DNA from: Bacteroidales bacterium UBA1181
GTDB taxonomy: Bacteria; Bacteroidota; Bacteroidia; Bacteroidales; Paludibacteraceae
Length of the DNA: 64,000 nt
Assembly: GCA_002310215.1 (NCBI GenBank)
Contig: DBYR01000018.1
Location: forward strand, 113,024 to 177,023
Direction: 5' to 3'
Position numbers and translations under genes: made by a program. Shown here one piece after another: positions 1 to 12,000 of this stretch. The notes beneath the pieces were generated by a model. It was not told the origin of the DNA. It saw only the letters and a list, made by a program, of their open reading frames with translations, and ran no database searches. Positions within the stretch are counted from its first letter, which is position 1, and each line of letters begins with the position of its first letter.

Positions 1-1
1 A

Positions 2-3000
2 GAAAACGATTTGAGTTTCACACAAGCAAGTGCGACACTCCAAACCACTGTATCCGACGCATACAACTACATCGTCACGGCCGTGATGAATGGTTGTGAA
101 AGCAAAGACACCATCCACACAGGCTACTACCCTACTCCAGTCGTGACTGTGGACGGTGACAAAAACACTTGCCCGAACGGAGATGCCAACCTCAGCGTAT
201 CCATCACGGGAGGCAGTGGCAACGCTAGCGACTACACCACGAGGTGGACAAGTGACAAAGCAGTCACTATCGTAAACGGAGCAACCACCAACACCGTGAC
301 CGCCAAGAACTTAACATCCGGCACCTATACCTTCTACGCCTTCGCAACAGACAATGTACACTCCTGCGACGCGAAGTCAGAACCATTCACCGTGGAAGTA
401 TGGAATAACCCGACCATCATCGTAACGCCAGACAATAGCGAAGTATGTAAGGGAGAATCGACGAACGTCAGCGCAAAACTGCAGACAGGCAACGGAAGTT
501 TCACATGGACATATAACGGAAGAACAGAAAATGGAGAAAAGATCAATGTGACGATCCAAGACACTACGACCATCCATGTCAGTGGAACAGACGAGAACGG
601 ATGTTCCAGCGAGACGGACACGACCATCCGCATATTGCCAATCCCTACACTGACAATTGAAGGCGAAAAGACTATATGTGAAGGCAACACCAATGGTGTA
701 CAAATCCAACTCAGCGGAGCGAAAAAATACTCGGTAGAGAATGTTGGGGACTACACCAGCAACTCCGAGAACGACAAAGTCAACGTGACGCTTAAGCCTG
801 AGTCCACCAAAGATTACAACATCACGGGAGTGTTAAACGGATGTACAAACACGGAAAGCGTGACCATCACAGTGAACCCTCTTCCTGACGTGAGAATCAA
901 CGGAGAGACCAATGGTTCCGGTGCCATCTGCGAAGGCGACAGCATCGTATTGGGAGCCACTAAAGGACTAACAGGATACACATGGACCGTTTCCAACTTT
1001 ACCGGAACAAAAAAATACAATACGGTCGGTGATTCATTAGTCATCAAAACAGATGCGACGACCACCCATCAATTGCAAACCATCAACGTCACCCTAAAAG
1101 CGACAGGAAACAATTGTGAAGATTCCACCACTTACACTATCACCATCAACCCACAACCTGTCTTTACGCTCAAAGCGGAAGAGGCTGTCTGCGAAAATGG
1201 AGAAGTGACATTGAAGATGGAACAAGCGGCAAATGCGGAAGCCATCAGAGAAGTGGATTGGGGATCATTAAGTTCTGAGAACAAAAAAGAGATCACCGTT
1301 GCCACAACAAAAGCGGCAGGAGAAACCGAGACATACACCGTCTCAGCGAAATCCATCAACCAGTGTGTTTACACCAACACCGCCAACGTCGCGATCAAGG
1401 CAAATCCATCTTTCTCTATCCAAGGGGAAGAGATTTGTGAGAACGATTACGCAATCATCGAATTGCAAAGCGGTTCGGCTGACAAGTACTTCGTGAATGA
1501 TAACGAAATCACATTCAACCAAGGGAAATGGACGGACGAGACAAGCAGAAGAAATTCCGGCGTCCACACATTGTCCATGACAGGAAAGAACTATTACACG
1601 CTCTCCAACAATGGAACCCTGACATGTGAAAAAACAGAGGATATCATCTTCAATGTGAAGGAATTACCAGACGTGAAGATCACAGCGCCTAACTTCCTCT
1701 GTATCAACTCGACAAACGCTGAGCTCTCTGTCACCGCTGCGAACAAGTATGCATGGTTCAAAGAGAACAACTATCTCGACACAATCGGCAGAAGCCAAAC
1801 TTTGTCCATAGAGACACCTACCATCAACACCAAATTACACTACGCAGTGGAGGTAACAGTGGGTAAATGTAAGAACATGGACTCCGTCAACATCGAAGTG
1901 TTCAATACGCCAACGTTCCAAGCTCCGGAGGAACTGATTTATGTATGTAAAGGCTCAGACGTGACGCTGACATTCACGGATAACAGTCCAAGCGGTACAT
2001 GGACATGGAGTACAGGTGCCACTCAAACACCATCCATCACACTCCCTGACGTGCAAGACAAAGAAGAGATAACCGTAACCGCCCAAACATCTCAAGGTTG
2101 CGAGGCGACAAAGACATTCTTCGTCGAAGCGAAGGAAAACCCAAGCTACCACTTGGAAGGAGATTTGACCGTATGTAAGGGAAGCACATCTGATGTGACA
2201 TTATACACCTCATATAACAACAAACCGCTATGCGAGTATATTTGGTTGGGTGAGAGCGACATAAAACCTGCAAACGCACAAAGCATTCAACTTAACATCA
2301 ATGAGGTCATCAACGAAAGAAGTGAATTCGTTGTGTCTATGATATCCAATTACATAGGAACAAAAGATTATAACGGCAAAACATTAAACGCCAATGTCGT
2401 ATGTAAAAGCAAAGAAATCATCACGCTCGACATTTGGGAATTGCCAGTTATATCTGTAAACGGTGGCAAAGCGGACACCACTGTATGCGCAGGAAGACCT
2501 GTCACACTCACCGCAACATCCACCGACATAGAGCCGACCTCATGGTCATGGAGAGGAAACAATGTGGGTACCCCGACCAATACGAGCACGGCATCCACCT
2601 TCTCAACAACGACAGGTGGAGAAAGCGAGTACATGTATGTCGTGAAAGCGTCGAACAGTCATAATTGTACCGACTCCACTGATTTCACCGTATACGTGAA
2701 CGCATTGCCTCGCATCTCACTTACCGCACCAGACGAGGTGTGTGACGGGACAGACACTATAGCAACAGTTAAGAGTCTGGACAACAAGGAATTGCTCTAC
2801 GAATGGGATCGTTCCGGCTTATTCACGACTTCCAACAGGAAAAACATCTCCGTCGGCACGAATGATATCACGGTGAGAGTATCCGCCAAGGACGAAAACG
2901 GATGTACATCAGAGGAAGCATCCAAAGAGATCAAATTCCTTCCTAATCCAGAGCTCTCATTCGTCAATCCTATCGACAACGTATGCTACGGAGACAGTGT

Positions 3001-6000
3001 TACCCTGACTGTTAAAGACACGTCAAACCAAACAACCTTCTATTGGATGGGTGACAAAAACAACACAAAGAGCACCTTCACCAAGAAAGAGATGACCGAA
3101 TTGACCACCTTCACCGTCGTCGGCACAAGAAACGGATGTACCCATACACAGACACGAAATGTGGATGTGTGGAGTCTACCAACCATCAAAATCGACGAAG
3201 CACCAAAAACAGCAACGTGCTGGAATGGGGAGGTGAATTTGGAAGGTTTCGGTTCCGACATCCAGAAGTATGCATGGAAAGACAATAGAGCTACCATTTC
3301 AAGGAATGCGAGCGATTATAGTTCGGAGAACACCAAGACATACACGAACCTTGTCGAGCAGACCACGAAATATCTGTGGGGCATGGATTCCCATGGTTGT
3401 GTGAACCAAGACAGTGTCATCATCAACATCAATCCATTACCAGTCTTTTCCATATCAGGCGACACCATTGCCTGCAAGGATGAGAGAATCACGATCACAG
3501 CCGTCAAAGACGCTTCAACTGTGGGTGGGCTCAACTACGAATGGAAAGACAAGTATGGAAATGTTTTGAGCGACAATGACGAACTCAACATCGTCATCAC
3601 GAAAGACACAACACTCTACGTGAAGGCAACGAACGCCGAGAACTGTAGCAAAGACACCTCCTTCCACATCGCAATGAAGGGAATTCCAGCCATCCATGCT
3701 GTGAAGGATACGCAGAACGTATGTAAAGATGATCCAGCCGAACTGGTTGTCACCTCATCTATGCCAGATGTTGTGTTCAGTTGGGTCGACGCAAGGACAG
3801 GAGCTAACATCGATGCGAATGACCTGAGCAACAACAACACCACGTTGAGACAGATCGTCTCCACATACAAAGAATACAAGGCAACCGTCACAAAGAGCTA
3901 TCCTATCTATGGCAAAACCAAGGAGTGCTTCTCTGACACAATATTCAAAATCACACCTTGGGAAAAACCTAATATCCGGTTAAACGGACAAATAGAAATA
4001 TGCCAAGGGGATAGCGTGCTTTTGCAGGCAGAAGGTGGTGTGAACGGAAAGTACCACTGGAGTTACAAATACCAAGACAAGAACGACAATGAAGTTGTCG
4101 TTGACACTACTGGAATCAACAGCGCTGAGAACACAGACCAACTCAAACCTGTACCATCAGCAGGTCTGACAACTTACATCGTGGTAGGTGAAGACGAAAA
4201 GACATGTAAGAACACTGCCGACTTCCAAGTCAGGATGAACTACTTGCCAAACTTCACCATCAGCGGCGTGGAAGAAGCTTGCGAAGGAGAGAAGATTTCC
4301 ATCTCCGTCGACGCATCGGAAGCATACAACTATATGTGGGATGAAAACGGATACCGTACGACCAAGACTCACGACTATGTGATCGAAAGGGATACAACCA
4401 TCCACATCTACGCCATCAATACGGAAACCCGTTGTCAAAAGGATGATAGCATCAGTATTAGCAGCAAGAAACATCCTGACCTGATGTTGCAGCTCGACGA
4501 CTACGTTTGCTTCGGAACGTCTGCAAACTTCGCATCCACGCTGAACGACAACGACAGTACCAAGTTCTATTGGTACAAAGGAACAGATGTCAGCATAACA
4601 GCGGATAAGGTGGGCAAAGAATGGACGACGGAACCATTGACCACAGAGTCATGGTTCCATGTACAGGCTCGGAAGAAGTACAAGATCGCCACATGTACGA
4701 GTGATACCACATTCAGGGTGCAAACACTCCAATTGCCGAACATCAAGATCGAGCAAGGCAACAACGTTCCTGCGTGCGAGAGTCAAGAGATCACCTTGAC
4801 AGCCTCAGGTGGCGACAAATACGCTTGGGACACGAAGGACACGACTCTTACGGATTCTAACAATGCAGACATCACATTCACTCCAACAAAGAACGGAGAG
4901 AAACATATCCTATTGGGAGGCAAGTACTACAACAATTATGGCAAGACCTGCTACAACACAGACTCCACTGCCATAACCTTGTACAATTTGCCGAACTTCA
5001 CGATTGAAGGGCCAACTGATACTTGTCAGAATACGCATATCGCCCTCACAGGAAAGAGCACGGAGAACCTCTCCTACTTGTGGACGGATACGTTGGGCAA
5101 CCCAATATCCAGTCTGAAGAGCCACACGTTCCTCATCACGAAGGATACGACAGTGAAGCTGATCGCATCCAACGCTTTGAAATGTAGCAATAGTAAAACA
5201 TATAGCGTCAAGATGCACAAGTACCCAGAGATACAACTCGACACCATCACAGAAAATGTATGTAAGGGGGCGAAAGGATTGATACGCGTCAGCAACACAG
5301 AGAGCGACGTGACCAAGGTAGCATATCAATGGTCGGATTGGGGCGAACAAGGAGCCATTCTTAATAGAGACTCCATCACACCAACCGTGCCTAAGCAGAC
5401 GCAATACACCGTCACCGCATCCAACATTTACAACAATAACGGAGGAAGTTGTCCAAGGTCGTACAAGTACACGATCAACACTTGGGATGACCCTACCATT
5501 ATCGTGGAAAATGTTTCTGTATGTCCAGGCGAGAAAGCTGTCTTAGTGGCAAGCAGCCCAACCATCAACGATGATAACGCATTCTCTTGGGACGGGACAA
5601 GCGTACACAGCAAGACTTACGAGACTAATCCTATCTTGAAAGACACCGCCTTCATCGTAAGGGCCGTGGACAACAACCACTGCGAAGGAAACACTTCCGT
5701 CAACGTGACACTCCACCCATTGCCGTCATTCAGTTTGTCTAATAACGGTCCTGTGTGCCGTGGAACCCAAATCAAAGTGGAAGCAAGCAACATGGGTCTG
5801 GAATACGATTGGCACGACATGAAGGGATTCCGCCAAGACATGACCTACACGGAGATTTTAGACGACGACAAGATGGTGTACGTAACAGCCCGCACTGCGT
5901 TCGGATGTACGAAAGACGACTCAATAAAGGTTAAAGTAAAGAACAATCCTATACTGGAGTTGTCCATGAAAAACAGCGAAGGCAAAGACACCAACTACGT

Positions 6001-9000
6001 ATGCTACGGTGAGGAAATGACGCTGACCGCCTCGGGAGCCAACGGAGGATACTTCTGGATCGTGGACGGAAAGACCAACAACAACAATCAAAACGAGTTG
6101 GTACTCTCACAACTTACCATTCCGGTCAACGTGACGTTGAGAGGTATATCCAATGGATGTGAGTCAACCATAGATACCTCTATCAACATTTGGTCGCTTC
6201 CAAACATCACAATCGAAGCACAATACGCCAACGTATGTATAAAATCCTATGATTCCCTCTATGCGAAGGGCGGTATCAGCGGCAAATACATTTGGAGCGG
6301 ACCAGACATTTCCGGAAGTGGCGTTCAATGGGCAGGAACATCAGCGGCGACATTAAGCGGCGACGATGTTGAGATATATCTTGACGCCAACAACAACGCC
6401 ACCTTCATGACCAAATACTACGTCACGGGAGTGGACGAGAATGGCTGTAGCGGAAGAGGCAACATCGATGTCAAAGTCAATGAACAACCGACCGTACAAA
6501 TCGAAGGTGACCTGACGGTGTGCGAAGGCTCCGAAGCAAACCTCTACACCAGTGGAACCGCAGAGTCGTTCATTTGGACAGTCAATGGACAAAACTACTA
6601 CTCGTCCGCCATCAACCCTGAGATCTTAACAGACAACACCAAAGTCATGGTAATTGGTACGGACAACAACGATTGTCAGACCGCTGACGTCGATTACATC
6701 CGCACCAAACCGATACCTCACATCCTCGTTAAGACGAACACGGGCGTCGACACAGTTTGTAAGAACGACAAGGTGCGTATCGATCTGAAGGCTGTAGACA
6801 AGAACGGCAAGGAACTGACCGAAGATATCAGTTGGGAATGGCAGAACACTAACACCAACAGCTATTGGGAAGAGATCATCACCAATAAGAAGAACTACAA
6901 CGTGAGAGTAGTAGCGAAGGATTGTCCGAACGACACCACCCTCAGCATCAACATTTGGCCGTTGCCAATCTTCGAAATCAAGGGAGATGACGCCATCTGT
7001 ATCGGTGATAGCACAATACTGACAGCAGAAGACGACAAGAACGGAAACGGTCCTATGACCTACCAATGGCAACAAACGGCACAAGGCGGGGCAGGACAGA
7101 CGGAGACGATAAACGGGCAAACGAACGCAAATCTGACCATACATCCTGTGGAAACGACCCGGTACGTCGCATCTGGAACAGACAAGCACCTGTGCCATTC
7201 GACAGCCACACACACCGTAAGAGTAGATGGTTTGCCAACCGACCTACGCATCATCGCCTCACCTTCCGACTCCATCTGTGAGGGAGAAAACATCACACTG
7301 AAGGTGTTGGGTTCTGGCGTCGACTACACTTGGAGCATCGGAGAGACCCGACTCAACAGCGGCGAGGAACTGACCTACAAGATAGAACAGACCACCACCT
7401 TCACGGTGAAGGGTAGAAATGCCAACGGATGTGACTTCGAAGTCAAGAAAACCATCTACAAGAAGGATCGTCCAGTCATCGAAGTGGTGGAGAAGCCGGA
7501 TTACGTATGCTACAACACCGAAGCCAAGATTAAAGTGAAAGGAGCAGACTCCTATCTGTGGGATAACAACGGAACCAAAGATGAGACCGCTGAAGTCCTC
7601 CTAATGGATAGGACGTTCAGTGTGACCGGATTCAAGAATGGATGTCAAGCTGATCCAATCACTATCTATGTCCCTGTCAAGAGCTTGCCGACCATCCTCG
7701 TCAGCTCGGACAAACTAGACAACGAGATATGTTTCAGCGACAAGATCAGCCTCATAGCAAGCGGAGGAAAGAGCGGGAAGTACAGTTGGGAAGATGGACA
7801 GTACAAGACCGACACCATCACTGTGAGTCCAGAGAAAACAAAAACCTACACAGTATGGGGTGAGGACGAGTTCGGTTGTAAGAACCATAACGAATATCAA
7901 GTCATCGTACATGACCTGCCTAAGCTCCACATTGAAGCGTTTACCGACCTCATCTGCCAAGGCGATGTGGATACGCTCTGGGTTATCAACGACAATCCAA
8001 AAGCGGAGAACGGCACACAAGTCTTGTTCAAATCTTATGCATGGGGCGACGGCGAGACCATAGAGAAGATCAACAGTAGCATCAAGCAGGACAAGACCTT
8101 CAAGGTGACCGTGCAAGACATCTATGGTTGTGTCAACGATGCGGAGAAGTTAATCAAGACGAAGCCTTATCCTAAATTGAACGTAACCGCTCCAGCTTAC
8201 GTATGTTACAACGAAAGCGGCGCCGTATCCATCTCCGGAGCGAAAAACTACACATGGAACGACGGATCGCACGTAGACCAATTCTCCAACGTATTGCAAA
8301 GAGACACAGTCTACAGCGTAACAGGAGAAACGGACGGTTGCCGAACCGACACGACATTCAACGTGGCAGTTATGCCATTGCCGAACATTTGGATTGCCTC
8401 CAACGTCGATGAGATATGCCTCAAGCAAACCATCACCATGAGGGCAAACGGAGGATCTACTTACGTGTGGAACGTGCGCGACATCGAGACCAACAGTACG
8501 ACCGTAGAAACAGTCACCGTTCAACCAAACAAAGCCGATCAGACGTTCAAATACAATGTGACGGGAACAGATCTCAACGGATGTAGCAACAAAGCTTCGT
8601 TCGAAGTGAAGGTGAACCCAGCACCGAAGTTCGAGATCCACGGAGAGAAGGAAATTTGTGAAGGTGACATGAACACGCTGTGGGTAACCGGCGACGCCAT
8701 CAGATACACATGGACAAATACCGGTGAACAAAGCGACACCATCTACCCTATCGTAGACCAACAAACCACCTATAGGGTAACCGCCGAGTCGGAAAACGGA
8801 TGTATGTCGACCGACAGCATCAGAGTGAAGGTTAAACCATATCCAACCATCACCATCTCCGCTCCAACCGCGGTCTGCCATGGAGAAAAGGCCATCATGA
8901 ACGCCAACGGCGCATCAACCTACGTATGGCAGAACGACCCGACACAGACCAACAAGAAGTATGTTGACACACCTGAGAAGGGAACGACATACACCGTGAA

Positions 9001-12000
9001 GGGTACAACGAAAGGATGTACGAGCGAAGCAAGTGTCTACGTGGATGTCAATCCGCTTCCATACGTATGGATTACAGGAAGCGAGAGCGTCTGCGCAGGC
9101 AGCGACATGACTCTCTCCGCCAACGGTGCCTCTTCATACGTGTGGAGCACCAAACAAACGGGAGAACACATCTCACTCAAGCCAACCGACACATCGAAAC
9201 CACTTGTTGTTTCCGTAATCGGTACGGATGCTAACAACTGTGTCAACAAAGACACGTTCTCCATCACTGTACACCCTCTGCCGAATGTCAAGATCAAGGG
9301 TGATAACGCCACATGTAACGGAGACGCCACCCACTTGGAGGCTACAGGTGCGAAAGACTACATTTGGAACACCTCCGAGCAGGGTGCACACATCTACCCT
9401 ATCATCACAGGCAATAAGACGTTCAACGTGGAAGGAACAGACGAACACGGATGTAAGAACACCGATACGAAGACCGTCACCCGGAAGTACTACCCTGTTC
9501 TTAGCTACACGGCTCCATCAGCAGTCTGTGACGGATCCGAAGTGAGAATCAGCGTCACTGGCGCTTCCCACTATACCTGGTCAGGTTCAGAGTCCCTGAA
9601 GGCTCAAGGCGGCACAATGACCGACACCATAAGGGAAAGGACCATTTACAAGGTAGAGGGAGAAGAGAACGGATGTACGACGGTAAGGGAAATCATCATA
9701 GACAAATACGAATTACCGACCATCTGGATCAACGGACCTGCCACCGTATGCCAGGACGTGCAAATGAAACTTAGCGCAACGGGTGGAACATCCTACACAT
9801 GGGCTTGGAACGGCAACACCTATCGCAGCAATACGCTGAGCGACCAGCCGGAGAGGACAACGACCTACCGCGTGACAGGAACAGACAGTCACAAGTGCTC
9901 CAACACGGCGGAACATGAAGTTGTCGTAAGACCAAAACCTAAGTTCGTCGTCAATGGTGTAACGGAAGTATGCGAAGGAACTGCGACGACACTCACCGCA
10001 GAATCAACCGACAACACCCAACTCTCCTATAGTTGGAGCAACGGTGCGGGCACACCAAGCATCACACCGGTCATCAACACCACGACGAAATTCATCGTCG
10101 TCGGTAAAGACGCCAACAATTGTGAGAGCACAGTCACCCACACGGTGGTCAGCCAAGAGATTCCTACCGTGACATGGACAGGTACCACCACATTATGCCA
10201 AGGCGACAGGTTACAGTTGAACGCCAAAGGTGCCAAGACCTACAAGTGGACTAACACCGATAGGCCAGGCGTCACCCTATCCACGACCAACCTGATGACC
10301 GACTACCCTACTTCTAGCACGGTATATACACTGGAGGGTTCCAGCAACGGATGTGCGGCAGAGCCAATCAACATTCCGGTCAATGCATTGCCGAACCCGA
10401 GTCTGACCTACCAGGGCAACACGGTCATCTGTGAGAACTCACAATTGACACTGACCGTATATGGTGCGGACAGCTACTTGTGGAACAACGGTTCCAGCAA
10501 CAAAACAATGATCACCATCCCGCCTGCGGGAGACACCGTATTCTCCGTGGTCGGAACGGATAAGAACAAGTGTAAGACCGAGCTGAAGATTCCTGTCACC
10601 GTCAATAAGAACCCTGACTTCACCATTGAGGGAGAAACGGAAGTATGCCGAGGTGACTACACCACCCTAATAGCAAGGGGTGATGCCATGAACTACTATT
10701 GGGGATACCAGACTCCTATCTACGACAAGAACTTAAGTGGCAACGGGACGCCGGTCGGCATCCAAATCGACATACCAACCTACGTATTCGTTAAGGGTGT
10801 GGACGACCACGGATGTGAATCGGAGAAGTCTCTCGCCATCAAGATGAAGACGCCACCGACCATACGATACTCCGGCAATACGGAGGTATGTTTAGGCGAA
10901 GCCATCGAATTGTTCGCAGAAGGAGATGCGAAGGAGTACACTTGGAGCACCGATGGTGGACTGACCGCCCAATCCGGCAATCCTTATTTATTCACTCCTG
11001 AGGGCGTAACGAGGGTAATCCTCTCCGGAATAGCGGACAACGGATGTGTCACTACGGAAGAAATATACATTGAAACCAATGTCGCTCCGAACGTGGACAT
11101 CTACGGAGACTCGTCCGTCTGTGAAGGCAACACAGCCCGACTCATCGCCGATGGAGCGAACAAGTTCGTATGGTATGAGGAAAGCACAAAAGAGACCGAA
11201 GAGGGACGTTATCTCACAAGGAGCAGGTTAGAACCAGGAGCCCACAAGTTCCTCATCACTGGTACCTCTATCGCTGGATGTACGAACACGAAGGAGTTCA
11301 CCTTGATGGTAAACAAGAACCCAAGCGTGACGATTCACGACACCCTCATCGGATGTCCGAATGAAGACACAAGGGCAGAGTTCAGCATCAAAGAGCCATA
11401 CATAGTAGACTGCGAGTGGTCAAGCAATCCAATCAATGGAGATCTCTTCAGCAACTCGGCTAAGTCCGTAACCGCCACCATCACGGAACCTACGGAGGTC
11501 TATGTCGTCGCTTACGATGCCAACAGATGTGCATCCTACGACACAATCACTGTCGATGCATTGCAGTTCAACCCTATTCGTTTCAACGTGACCCCAACCA
11601 TCATCGACGAGAACTCCAATGTTATCGAGATGACAGGATACTTCCCGAACACAGACAACTGGGAATGGGTAACTGACGATGGAATGCCAGACACGAAAGG
11701 CAGGAACGTTAAGCACACCTTCGTGAACCCTAACGTGAGAGACTCCTTCATCGTGACGGCGAGAGCCTACGATGACAAAGGCTGTCTGTACGAAGGAGAC
11801 ACCATCGTTTACGTATGGAAGGACTTCTGGGCACCTAACGCCTTCTCGCCTAACGAGGATGACATGAATGATAAATTCTGGTTCTTAGGCACCGAGTTCA
11901 TGACTGAGTTCCGTTGGAGAGTCTTCGACAGAACCGGACGCATCGTCTTCGAGTCGGACAGCAGAACCGGCAAGTGGGATGGACGAGACAAGAACGGAGA

